DNA from: JAWKOK01 sp963698255
Lineage (GTDB): Bacteria; Chloroflexota; Anaerolineae; Caldilineales; Caldilineaceae
Assembly (NCBI GenBank): GCA_963698255.1
Contig: CAVOQD010000012.1
Coordinates: forward strand, 124,001 to 188,000
Length of the DNA: 64,000 nucleotides
Direction: 5' to 3'
This document shows, piece after piece, positions 10,200 to 19,504 of the stretch. Each line of letters opens with the position of its first letter. Within the stretch, counting starts at the first letter, position 1. The translations under genes were made by a program, and so were the position numbers. The notes beneath the pieces were generated by a model. It made no database searches. It had not been told where the DNA came from and saw only the letters and a program-made list of their open reading frames with translations.

Positions 10200-10290
10200 A
10201 TTGAACGCACGCAAATCGCCTACGCCTCAACGCCCTCGATCCCCGCATTCAACCAATTTGGGTGCATTCAAAATTAGTTGAGACCCGTAG

Positions 10291-10358
10291 GGGCATGTGA
10301 TGGGGCGGGAAGACAGATTCAACCGCAATCGTGAGTTCGCCCGCCCCATCACGTGCCC
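10291..10358. repeat. Palindromic repeat, GGGCATGTGATGGGGCGGG
   Basis: GGGCATGTGATGGGGCGGG (10291-10309) is answered by CCCGCCCCATCACGTGCCC (10340-10358), a 19-base stem with one mismatch. The rest of the 10200-10612 gap shows no coding potential that I can support. Confidence 0.8.
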
Positions 10359-10612
10359 GTCGTCGACCAATCACTCAACCCATTTCGTTTGCGCAGCAGG
10401 CACCGTGCGCCAACACATTCAACCGGCTGCCCAAATCACAAACAGAGTGCTAACGAAACGCCGATGTGATTCTGATACGACGCGTGTAGACTGGTTTGGA
10501 ACTGAACAATCCGAACCACGGCTACGGCCGTGTATGACATTCGCCTGTCACGAGAACCATGCCCGGCATCGCAGTAAAGTTTCCAGACAGGCGCTTCTGG
10601 GAGCAGACAAGT

Positions 10613-11374
10613 ATGGCAATCGACACCGTCATTCACACGAATCAACAGAGCATCGATCGGGTGCTGAACGCAGGCGTGCCCGTCGTTCTCTTTTTCTGGC
10701 AGGAGGGCATCGAGGCCAGCCGCCAGATGGACCCAGCACTGTCTGACCTGGCGGAGCGCTATGCAGGCAAGGCGCTGTTGGCCAAGATCGACGCCTCGGC
10801 CGAACCGCAATTGGTCCAGCAGTATGGCGTCAAACAGATCCCGACCACGGTCTTCACCAAACAGGGCAAAACGGAAGCCACGGCTGTGGGCGCCATCACC
10901 AAAGCGGAACTCGATGCGTGGCTCAGCTATCTGGTCAGCGGCGGCCCACGCCCGGCCGTACCCGGCGGCCCGAGCAACGGCATGAACGGCGCCCAGCAGA
11001 CCTACACCAACGGCAGTCCCGGCCATGGTACCGGTCCGGCACGCACGCAGACCAGCACGGCGCCGATCACGCTGACCGACGCCAATTTCCAACAGGTGAT
11101 CAACGGCCCCGGCCCGGTGCTGGTCGACTTCTGGGCGCCCTGGTGCGGCCCTTGTCGGATGGTGGCGCCGTCGGTCGATCAACTGGCCAAGGAATTCTCT
11201 GGGCGCGCTGTGGTCGGCAAACTCAACGTCGACGAGAACCCGCGCACGGCACAGCAGTACCAGATCATGAGCATTCCGGCGCTGCACGTCTTCAAAAACG
11301 GCCAGTCGGTCGAACAGATCGTCGGGGCGCAGCCTGTGCATGTGTTGCGGGAGCGGTTGGCGCGGCATGTGTAG
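10613..11374 (+). CDS. Two-domain thioredoxin with a degenerate first domain
   Basis: The C-terminal domain (about residues 150-253) is a canonical thioredoxin: VLVDFWAPWCGPCRMVAPS, the cis-proline SIPALHVFKNG and a typical end. The N-terminal domain (about 1-110) has the fold pattern (VVLFFWQEGIEAS, KQIPTTVFTKQG) but the active-site CxxC is replaced by QEGIEAS, so it cannot act as a redox thioredoxin. A Gly/Pro/Thr-rich linker joins the two. The start at 10613 (MAIDTVIHTNQQ) is preferred with GGGAG nine bases upstream; 10559 is an alternative. No partner gene is adjacent. Confidence 0.85.
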   Translation: MAIDTVIHTNQQSIDRVLNAGVPVVLFFWQEGIEASRQMDPALSDLAERYAGKALLAKIDASAEPQLVQQYGVKQIPTTVFTKQGKTEATAVGAITKAELDAWLSYLVSGGPRPAVPGGPSNGMNGAQQTYTNGSPGHGTGPARTQTSTAPITLTDANFQQVINGPGPVLVDFWAPWCGPCRMVAPSVDQLAKEFSGRAVVGKLNVDENPRTAQQYQIMSIPALHVFKNGQSVEQIVGAQPVHVLRERLARHV

Positions 11375-11604
11375 GGAATGGGGATTGGGAGATTGGTGAC
11401 TGAGAGATAGGGGTTGGCAACGCTCAGGTCGTAGTCAGAAACTTTTGATCGGAGACCTTGATCGAGGCGACAGGTGAAGCAATTGGAAGCGTGGAATCTA
11501 GGCAGAGTCCGCGCTTGTGGTACACTGGCTGCTGAATTCCTGGCTGACGAGAGCCGGTCTATTTCCTGGTACAAACGTCGCTGTCCGAGCTGGAGCCAAC
11601 CCAA

Positions 11605-12675
11605 ATGTCGCTGCGTGAGCGCTTGCTTCGCATCCCGTTTTTCTACAAAATCCTGATCGCCAATTCTGCGATTGTCTTCTTCGGGGCGGTTGCCGGCACC
11701 ATCATCACCATCTGGTACGTTGCCGGATTCCCCTCTCACCTGGAGTACGGGCTGATCGCCCTCTTCGCCGTCGCTGGAATGATCATCAGCTTTGTGGTCA
11801 ACAACTGGGTGCTGAAACGCGCCCTGGAACCGCTCGATCGGCTTCAGAACGCCGTGGACGCGGTCCGGCACGGTGATACGGACGTGCGCGTTTATCTGGG
11901 CGCCAACAGCGACGAACGTTTCGATCGGCTGGCCGACACCTTCAACCAGATGCTCGATGAGCTTGACGCCAACTCGCAACGCATGCAGAAGCTGTCGCGC
12001 ATGATCCTCAACGCACAGGAGGAAGAGCGCCACCGCCTGGCACGCGATCTGCACGACGAGGCGGCCCAGGCCTTGACCTCGCTGCTGGTCCACCTACGCC
12101 TGCTCGAACGTGCCGGATCTGCCGAAGAGGCGCAACAACGGGTCCACGAACTCCGCGAACTGACAGCCTTTGCCCTGGAGGATGTGCGTCGAGTCGCCGT
12201 CGATCTGCGACCGACCATCCTCGATGATCTTGGACTAGCCCCGGCCCTGGAATGGCGCGTCGACGAGTTCAACAAGACCGGCGATATCCAGGCGTCTTTC
12301 TCCGCCGGCGGCATGGACGGACGATTGCCCAGGGAGATGGAACTCGTCCTCTATCGCATCGGCCAGGAAGCGCTCAACAACATCGGCCGGCATGCCCACG
12401 CCTCCACGGTCCAGGTCACGCTGACACAGACCGATTCATCGATCGCATTGCACGTGGCGGACGACGGGGTTGGGTTCGAACCGGCTGCGGTTGAGGCGGA
12501 TGCTCAGCACGGTCTTGGACTGGAAGGCATGCGCGAGCGCATCGGCATGATCGGCGGCGAGTTTGAGATCGAGAGTGCTATCGGGCAGGGCACACGTATC
12601 GCTGCGACAGCGCCCCTTCCGGCCAATCAACGTTATGGAGTGACAAATGGCGAACATCCGCGTCCTGTTGGTTGA
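11605..12675 (+). CDS. Membrane sensor histidine kinase (HisKA_3, DegS/LiaS type)
   Basis: Two membrane helices (about residues 14-37 and 46-68) enclose a very short external loop, followed by a HAMP region (LEPLDRLQNAVDAVRHGD), the phospho-acceptor EERHRLARDLHDEAAQ (His about residue 150), and an ATPase domain with ALNNIGRHA (N box), DDGVGF (G1) and GLGLEGMRERI (G2). The protein has little external sensing surface, as in LiaS-like envelope-stress kinases. Its 3' end overlaps the response regulator gene by 29 bases, so the two are translated as a pair. Confidence 0.92.
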   Translation: MSLRERLLRIPFFYKILIANSAIVFFGAVAGTIITIWYVAGFPSHLEYGLIALFAVAGMIISFVVNNWVLKRALEPLDRLQNAVDAVRHGDTDVRVYLGANSDERFDRLADTFNQMLDELDANSQRMQKLSRMILNAQEEERHRLARDLHDEAAQALTSLLVHLRLLERAGSAEEAQQRVHELRELTAFALEDVRRVAVDLRPTILDDLGLAPALEWRVDEFNKTGDIQASFSAGGMDGRLPREMELVLYRIGQEALNNIGRHAHASTVQVTLTQTDSSIALHVADDGVGFEPAAVEADAQHGLGLEGMRERIGMIGGEFEIESAIGQGTRIAATAPLPANQRYGVTNGEHPRPVG

Positions 12676-13306
12676 CGATCATATGGTCGTGCGCATTGGC
12701 CTCCAGGCGCTGATCGACAGCGAGCCGGATATGGAGGTCGTCGGCCAGGCCGGCAACGGCGTTGAAGCCATCGAGCAGACCGAAAAATTGCGCCCGGATG
12801 TCATCGTCATGGACATCTCCATGCCGGAGATGGACGGTCTGGAGGCCACGCGCCGCATCCGTGCCGACTACCCGGAATGCCCCGTGCTGATCCTCACCGT
12901 CCACGCCCAGGAGAAGTATCTCTTTCCGGTGCTCAAGGCTGGCGGCGCAGGCTATGTGCTCAAGTCGACGGTGGACATCGAACTGCTGGACGCCATCCGC
13001 ACCGTCTCCCAGGGCGGGGCCTTTCTCTACCCGTCGGCCACGCGCATGTTGTTGGAGGACTACCTCGACAACATGAAGACGGGGACCGTCGAGGACGGCT
13101 ACGAACTGCTCAGCGAACGCGAGCGCGAGGTGCTCAAGCAGCTTGCCCTCGGCCATACGGCGGCCGAAGTCGCAGAACAGCTTTCGCTCAGCCCCAAGAC
13201 CGTCGAGACCTACCGCACGCGCATCATGCAGAAGCTCAATCTCCACGGCCGCGCCGATCTGGTCAAGTACGCGCTGGCGCGTGGGCTGTTGTCTGAGTAT
13301 ACGTAG
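12647..13306 (+). CDS. LuxR/NarL-family response regulator
   Basis: The receiver domain has the acidic pair in LLVDDH, the phospho-acceptor Asp in VIVMDISMPEMDG (about residue 54), the Thr in LILTVH and the Lys in YVLKST. The output domain is a LuxR-type helix-turn-helix: LSEREREVLKQLALG and LSPKTVETYRTRIMQKL. Length 219 residues, intact. It overlaps the 3' end of the kinase gene and is its cognate partner by position. Its target genes are unknown. Confidence 0.94.
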   Translation: MANIRVLLVDDHMVVRIGLQALIDSEPDMEVVGQAGNGVEAIEQTEKLRPDVIVMDISMPEMDGLEATRRIRADYPECPVLILTVHAQEKYLFPVLKAGGAGYVLKSTVDIELLDAIRTVSQGGAFLYPSATRMLLEDYLDNMKTGTVEDGYELLSEREREVLKQLALGHTAAEVAEQLSLSPKTVETYRTRIMQKLNLHGRADLVKYALARGLLSEYT

Positions 13307-13347
13307 GCGCAGCAATTTCAACTGCAGATCAACGCAGATGGAGGAGA

Positions 13348-13707
13348 ATGATGGAGCTTCAAGTCAAAGACCTAACCGTCCTCGTCGCCGACATGCAGCG
13401 TTCGATCGCCTTCTATCGGGATGTTCTGGGACTGAATGCCGTCGAGGTGTCCGATTATTGGAGCGAATTCGAAGCCGGTCCGGTACATATCGGGCTGCAT
13501 CCCGGACGAACAGATGAGCCTACTCAGTTTGAATCGGGGACGGATGTGGGTACGCTGAATATCGTGCTTCAGTCGCCCGATCTGGACGCAGAAATTGCCC
13601 GCTTACGCGACTATGGTGTCGATGTTCAGGGACCGATGAACCTGGAAGGCATGCCGCCGATGGCGACTTTCAGCGATCCGGATGGGATTTCGTACACGCT
13701 GACGTAA
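13348..13707 (+). CDS. VOC (glyoxalase/bleomycin-resistance fold) protein
   Basis: A single vicinal-oxygen-chelate protein of 119 residues. The N-terminal VADMQRSIAFYRDVLGL and C-terminal MATFSDPDGISYTLT are typical of the fold; the substrate is not evident. A GGAGGAG site precedes the double ATG (13348 and 13351); the second start gives better spacing. It follows the two-component pair by 41 bases and may be cotranscribed. Confidence 0.85.
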   Translation: MMELQVKDLTVLVADMQRSIAFYRDVLGLNAVEVSDYWSEFEAGPVHIGLHPGRTDEPTQFESGTDVGTLNIVLQSPDLDAEIARLRDYGVDVQGPMNLEGMPPMATFSDPDGISYTLT

Positions 13708-13731
13708 GGATAGCCGGAAACCCGAAACAAC

Positions 13732-13785
13732 AAAACGAAGAGGCGCTCTGAGAAAATCTCAGAGCGCCTCTTCGTTTTGAATTTT
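13732..13785. terminator. Bidirectional terminator between converging genes
   Basis: AAAACGAAGAGGCGCTCTGA and its exact complement enclose a four-base loop, with T runs on either side. It separates the VOC gene (plus) from the acyltransferase gene (minus), whose stop codon lies at its edge. Confidence 0.92.
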
Positions 13786-14585
13786 AGGCCGGCACCGTCT
13801 CCTGCATGTCCAGTCGTCTCGGCGATGGCTCGCCGGGCGGCCCTGGCCAGTTGTTTGGGATCATCGTCGGGGCTGGGATAGACAATGTCCACCGGATAGA
13901 AGTCGACGTGGATCTTGCCGCGTGATTTGGCCAGTCGCCAGATGGCGCTGAGCAGGCGTTCGCCACGCGGCCCCTTCCAGACGCCCACGTCCGGGCGATT
14001 GAACTGGACGGCACAGAGCAGATAGGGCACGCCGGTCTTGATGGCGCTGTCGAAGCCGCCGGGATGAAACGGGTTGATGCGATCGCCGGCGCCCAGCCGG
14101 CCTTCCGGGAAGATCACCAAGGGCGGATATTGGGACTGGGCGACGACTTTCTCAACCGCATCACGCGCAGCGAATCGAGAATCCTTGTTTTCCCGTTCGA
14201 CGAAGATGGTGCCGACCTGCTCCGCTATCCAGCCGGATAGCGGGCGCTGCCGCACCTCGGAGGCCGCCAGAAAACGGACGGGCGTCAGCGAGAGAATGGC
14301 CAACGGCTCCAGGTACGACATGTGATTCAGGAAGATAAAGCCCTTGTGACGACGCAACCCGCCGCCGCCGGTATAACCCACATGGACATTGAAGATGAAG
14401 TTGAAGACGCGGGTCGAGAGCACAATAACCCATAGCGAGGCTCTTGCCCCTCGGTACGAAAAGGGAACAATGCTGGTCAGAAAGACGCAGATAAAGGCCA
14501 CGAAAAGTGCGGCAAAAACTGCGATCATACGCAGGACCGCAAGCAGGGTGTCCAAGCTTGATGGCCTTCGATTCTCGTTGTCCAT
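13784..14585 (-). CDS. PlsC-like 1-acylglycerol-phosphate acyltransferase
   Basis: Membrane acyltransferase that probably acylates lysophosphatidate in phospholipid synthesis. The catalytic NHMSYLEPLAIL (an HX4E variant near residue 87: H-M-S-Y-L-E) and VIFPEGRLGAGDRI are present, after a hydrophobic N-terminal segment (residues 16-40). The natural end is taken as the TAA at 13784-13786, reached after one extra base near 13813; without the repair the frame runs through the terminator. The start is MDNENRRPSSLD at 14585. Length about 266 residues. Confidence 0.8.
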
Positions 14586-14900
14586 GATCCAATGGCTTTC
14601 CCTTGCAACTCGGCGCCGGGTAATCAATCATTGATGCTCATACTGTCTGCACGCGACCAGGCTACCCATTACGATAAAGCAGCATACACCCAATCGTCAA
14701 GCGGCGGGTCAGTCCGCAGCAAAGACATTCTCTCGCTTCAACCGTGGCTGTGGGGAATAATCCCGACGAATCAGTCATACTTTTCCCGATAGTCAACCGA
14801 AACATAGTCCGCTATCCTACTTGTGAACAGATTTTTCCTACCGTGATGCGGGACAGTTTCATTGCAGCCGGACAACCGGCGACCAGGAAAGGAGGAGGCG

Positions 14901-15365
14901 ATGCACATTCGACTGTTGTTTGTCAGCCCAGACGACGCCTCCTTGGACCTGCTCCAATCCATCCATGATTCGGCCATCGATCTCATGTGCTTCACCACAT
15001 CCACGGCGACAGTCAAGAGCCGGGATGAACTTTGTTGCACGGGTCGAACAGAAGTCTGGACGATGTCGATCCTGATCGACTGGCCCATGGCCGAGGCCGA
15101 GACGCCCCATCTGGTCGAAGAACTGCTGGAGATGAACCCGACGCTGCGGGTCGTGGTGTTGCTGCCCATGAACTATCGCCAATACCGGCAGCAGGTCTGG
15201 GACGCGGGCGCCTGCAACAGCATCCCCAAGGAATTGATGGAGCAAGAGTGGTTCTCCAGCATCATCTGCGTCATGCACCGGGCCATGGAACGAGAGGTGC
15301 GGTTGCGGGCTGAGTATGAAGGACAAATGATGCCGGTGAGTGTGTGCCGGCTGAGTAATGCGTAA
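14901..15365 (+). CDS. Receiver-like protein, degenerate
   Basis: The pattern LLFVSPDDASL, SILIDWPMAE, LRVVVLLPMN and CNSIPKELME follows the order of response-regulator receiver elements, with an acidic pair, a candidate phospho-acceptor Asp and the Lys kept but the conserved Thr/Ser missing. There is no output domain. The start at 14901 has GGAGGAGG just upstream. The last residues are encoded by a repeat (GAGTAATGCGTAATGAG), so the original C-terminus may have been different. Function unknown; it stands alone between the acyltransferase and the molybdoenzyme operon. Confidence 0.6.
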   Translation: MHIRLLFVSPDDASLDLLQSIHDSAIDLMCFTTSTATVKSRDELCCTGRTEVWTMSILIDWPMAEAETPHLVEELLEMNPTLRVVVLLPMNYRQYRQQVWDAGACNSIPKELMEQEWFSSIICVMHRAMEREVRLRAEYEGQMMPVSVCRLSNA

Positions 15366-15460
15366 TGAGTAATTGCGGATTGTCAACCGTCAATTGTCAA
15401 TGGTGGTACGAACGGTTAATGGCCACTGTACGCTAATGGTCACGGTTCATTACGCAGTCA
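15351..15460. repeat. Inverted TGCGTAATGA repeat
   Basis: TGCGTAATGAGTAATTG is answered by TTCATTACGCA about 90 bases later, with CAATTGTCAATGG inside, resembling the repeat in the T-box leader. It overlaps the end of the receiver-like gene and lies upstream of the molybdoenzyme operon. Confidence 0.6.
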
Positions 15461-15493
15461 CGTTTCACATAGTTTATTTCGAGGTATAACGTT

Positions 15494-17800
15494 ATGGCAC
15501 GAGTAGCGCTTCAGATATCACGACGAAATTTCCTCAAGTCGATGGCGGCGACCGGCGCGGGCGTCACCGTGGCCGGGCAGATGTTCAATTCGGCCCAGGC
15601 CGCCAGTCCGGACGGCGTCAGTCTTTCACCGGACTGGTTCTACCAGGGCGACATTGAGACGACCTACAACTACTGCGACATGTGCCCGTGGCGCTGCGGC
15701 ATCAAGGTGCAGACGCGTCAACGGCGTCGTCCACAAGATCGAGGGCAATCCCGCCGACCCCAAGAGCCGCGGCATGCTCTGCGCACGTGGACAGGGCGGC
15801 GTCTCCTTCCTCTACGACCCCGACCGCCTGCAGGCGCCCATGGTACGCACCGGCGAACGCGGCGAAGGCAAGTTCCAGGAAGTGACCTGGGAAGAGGCGC
15901 TGGACGAATCGGCCGCCAAGCTGATGGCCATCGCCGAAGAATATGGCCCGGAATCGGTGGCCATCTTCGGCCACACGTCGGGCGACTTCTGGTTCACCGA
16001 CTATTTCGCCCAGGCATGGGGCACGCCCAACGCGGCCAAGCCGTCGTCGTCGCTCTGCACCAGCCCGCGTGAAGAGGCCGCCACCCTGACCATGGGCTTC
16101 ACCATCGGCGGCCACGAGCCGGTCGACTGGGACGAGGGCCTGCGCTGCCTGACGCTGATCGGCAGCCACATCGGCGAGGACTCCCGCAACACGGTGATGC
16201 AGGACTTTGCCAACGCCTATTCCAAGGGCGCCAAGGTCATCGTCGTCGATCCGCGCTTCTCCACAGTCGCCGGCAAGGCCGACTACTGGCTGCCCATCAA
16301 GCCGGGCACCGACACGGCGCTGCTGCTGGCCTGGATCAACGTCATCATCAACGAAGAACGCTACGACGCCGACTACGTGGCCGAGTGGACCGAGGGCTTC
16401 GACGAACTCAAGGCCCACGTCCAGGAGTTCACGCCCGAATGGGCCGCAGAGATCACCGACCTGCCCGCCGAGCTCATCCACGAGACGGCGCTGGTCATGT
16501 CCGACAATCTGCCCCAGTCGCTGATCATGCCGGGCCGCCATGTGACCTGGTACGGCAACGACACCCAGCGCATGCGCGCCATCTACATCATCAACGCGCT
16601 GCTGGGCGCCTACGGGCGTGAGGGCGGCTTCTACTTCAACAAGTCACCCTACATCGAATCCTATCCGCACCCGCCCTTTGCCGTGGCCGGCAGTTCCGGC
16701 GGCTGTTCGGCCGAGCCGGGCGGCGAGACCGATGCACCACTGCCCGTCGGCCCCTCCGGCAAGGCACGCGCCGACGGCGCACGCACGACCTTCCTGCGCG
16801 GCGCGACCGCCATGCAGGAGCTGATCGAGCCGATGATCACGGGCGAGCCCTACCCGATCAAGGCCCTGATCGTCTACGGCGTCAACCTGCTCAACTCGAT
16901 TCCCGACACCGAGCGCACCAAAGAAGCGCTGCGCAATCTCGACTTCGTGCTGGTCATCGATGTGCTGCCCCAGGAGCATGTGGCCTGGGCCGACGTGGTC
17001 ATGCCCGAAGCGACGGCGCTGGAACGCTACGACGAACTCTGGACCGTGGCCCACAAGACGCCCTACATCGCCATGCGCGAGCCGGCCATCGAACCCATGT
17101 ACGAGACCAAGCCGGCCTGGTGGATGGTCCGTGAGCTGGGCATGCGCGTCGGGCTTGAGAAGTACTTCAAGTGGGAGACGGCTGAGGAATATCTGAACAC
17201 ACGTCTTATGTCAGTCGGCTCCAGCCTGGACAAGATGCGCGAGCAGGACGGTCTCATCATCCAGAAGGGCAAGCCCTACTTCGCCGATTACAACGGCAAG
17301 TCGCCCTTCCACACTGCCTCCGAGAAGATCGAACTCTACTCGCAACGAGTTGGCGCTGGCCGGCATGGATCCGATGCCGGTCTACGAGCCGACCGAGGAG
17401 CCGCCGGACGGCTTCTTCCGCCTGCTCTACGGGCGCCATCCGGTGCACACCTTTGCCAAGACCCAGAACACGCCGCTGCTCAACGAGCTCTACCCGGAGA
17501 ACGAGGTCTGGGTCAACGAGGATGCGGCCGCGGCCATGGACATCAAGGACGGCGACCGCGTCTGGCTGGAGAATCAGAGCGGCGTCCGCAGCGGCCCGGT
17601 GCAAGGTCAAGGCGACCCAGCGCATCCGCGACGATGCCGTCTTCATGCCCCATGGCTTTGGCCAGGACGCACCCGGCCTGACGCTGGCCAACGGCAAGGG
17701 CGCCAGCGATGTCAAGCTTCAAACCCGTTATGCCCTCGACCCCATCAGCGGCGGCGCCGGCATGCGTATCAACTTCGTACGGCTTGTGAAGGAGGCGTAA
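15494..17800 (+). CDS. Molybdopterin oxidoreductase catalytic subunit, Tat-exported (three frame breaks)
   Basis: Catalytic subunit of a complex iron-sulfur molybdoenzyme in the DMSO-reductase superfamily. The N-terminus has a twin-arginine signal (SRRNFLKSMAATGAG), then an N-terminal [4Fe-4S] site (CDMCPWRCG with the fourth Cys in GMLCARG). A Cys in SSLCTSPREEA is a plausible molybdenum ligand; it is encoded by TGC, not a selenocysteine TGA. The C-terminal molybdopterin-binding domain (TQRIRDDAVFMPHGFG) is complete. Breaks near 15715, 17347 and 17600 are each one extra C (for example GTGCAAG for GTGAAG). About 768 residues. Polysulfide/thiosulfate reductase or formate dehydrogenase are both possible; the FDH-gamma-like partner favours the latter, the rhodanese neighbour the former. 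Confidence 0.88.
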
Positions 17801-17801
17801 C

Positions 17802-18615
17802 GTGACAACCTTTGCATTTTTGCTCGACATGGGACGCTGTATCGGCTGCCAAGGCTGTGTGGCCGCCTGCAAGACCGGCAACGAACTGCCGACCAGCGTC
17901 CAATACATCCAGATCTCTGACGAGACCCACGGCACCTTCCCGGATCTCAAGAGCTATGTGACCAACCATCGCTGCTATCACTGCGCCGATGCCGCCTGTG
18001 TCAACGTCTGTCCCACGGGCGCACTCTACAAAGAAGACGGCATGACGCGTCTGGATCGGGAGAAGTGCAGCGGCTGTAGCTACTGCGTGGATGCCTGCCC
18101 CTTCGACGTGCCCAACATCTACGAGAACCGCTCCAGCAAATGCGATGCCTGCGCCGAAGTGGTCAGCGCGGGCGGCACGCCCTGGTGCGTCAAGACCTGC
18201 CCCAGCAACGCGCTCATGTACGCCGACCGCGAGACGATCCTGGCCGAGGCCAAGACCCGGCTGGCGGCCTTGCAGCAGCGCTATCCCAACGCCCAGATCT
18301 ACGGCGAGACGGAAGCGGGCGGCCTGGGCGTGATCATGGTGTTGCCCGACGCGCCGGAGATGCTCGAACCTGCCCGTCAACCCGGACGTGCCGCTGGCTG
18401 TCAACGCCTGGCAGAAGGTGGTCCAACCGCTGAGCATCGGCCTGACCGGACTGAGCGTGGCCGTGACCGGCCTCGCCGCCGTCATCGCCCGCCGCAATCA
18501 CATGAAAGAGTTGGACCAGATCCACAAGGCTGAGGCCGCGGAAGCCATGGCCGACGGCGAGCGCACAGAAGCAGACTCGGCAGCAAGCGCCGGATCAGAA
18601 TCGGAGGAAGTCTAG
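17802..18615 (+). CDS. Four-cluster ferredoxin subunit of the molybdoenzyme (one frame break)
   Basis: Electron-transfer subunit carrying four [4Fe-4S] clusters. The cysteine groups are CIGCQGCVAACK, CYHCADAACVNVCP, CSGCSYCVDACP and CDACAEV with CVKTCP. After a break near 18372 (one extra C) the protein continues with a single hydrophobic helix (PLSIGLTGLSVAVTGLAAVI) that anchors it to the membrane, as in FdnH/HybA-like subunits, and a charged tail. It begins one base after the catalytic gene's stop and ends two bases before the cytochrome gene, so the three are one operon. Confidence 0.92.
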
Positions 18616-18617
18616 TC

Positions 18618-19335
18618 ATGGCGACCCAAACCATGGATCGCACACAAGAACCCAAGGTATTGCGCTACAGCGTCGGACCGAGAATCATCCACGCCGTGTT
18701 GGCCTCGTCGTTCCTGATTCTGCTGATCACCGGCCTGGTCATCTTCTTACCGGCCCTCTCCGGATGGGCGGCCGGCGGCACTTCCCGGCTGCTGCATCGC
18801 ATCGGCGCAGTCATGTTCATGCTGATCCCCGTCCTCTACCTGATCTTTGACCGCCCGGCGGCCAAGCATCTGCTGGTGGATTCGTTCCACTACGACAAGG
18901 ACGACATGCGCTGGCTCTCCCAGATCTACCGCTACTTCATGGGCTATGCCAAGGACATGCCGCCCCAGGGGCGACTCAACGCCGGGCAGAAGCTCCACCA
19001 TGCAGTCGGTCGTGATCTTCTCGGCCACCATCGTCGGCAGCGGCCTGGTTCTCTGGTTTGCCAAAGGCGACATGGGTCCGGAGGGCCTGGCCATCACCGC
19101 CATGGTCCACGACGTCTCCATGCTGGCGCTGACCGTCCTGCTGGTCGGCCATCTCTACTTCACCTTCGTCTACAAGGCGCTGCAGGGCATGGTCAGCGGC
19201 TACATCCCGGAAGAAGAAGCCATGATCGAGCATCCGAAGTGGGTGGCGGAGTTGCATGAGCAGGAGGCGGCGGCGCAGGCTGAAGAGGCGAAATACGAAA
19301 GAGTAATACGATACTGCGTGCTGCGTACTGCGTGA
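18618..19335 (+). CDS. Formate-dehydrogenase-gamma-like cytochrome b subunit (one frame break)
   Basis: Membrane anchor and quinone-reacting subunit. Four hydrophobic helices are seen, with candidate heme ligands in the first (RIIHAVLASSFLILLITG), LLHRIGAVMF and the last helices; GRLNAGQKLH is typical of formate dehydrogenase gamma subunits. One extra C near 19005 shifts the frame, after which SVVIFSATIVGSGLVLWFA and the remaining helices follow. The last residues read into a CTGCGTACTGCGTG repeat, so the true stop may be slightly earlier. Third gene of the operon. Confidence 0.88.
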
Positions 19336-19504
19336 GGTTGCCGCAGAGATAGATTTCACGACATTGGCATGTCTCATCAGAGAGCATCTCAATGACCGGC
19401 AAATCGCCGTCGAACAGAATCTCACGCAGCACGAATGTACGCAGTTCTCATAGAGCAAGACAACACAACACAAGTTTCATCTCAACCGAACCGAGGAGTT
19501 CCGA

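Noticed and set aside
15494..17800. Selenocysteine in the molybdoenzyme
   Set aside because: The Cys at the likely metal-ligand position is encoded by TGC and the breaks in the frame are insertions, not in-frame TGA codons.
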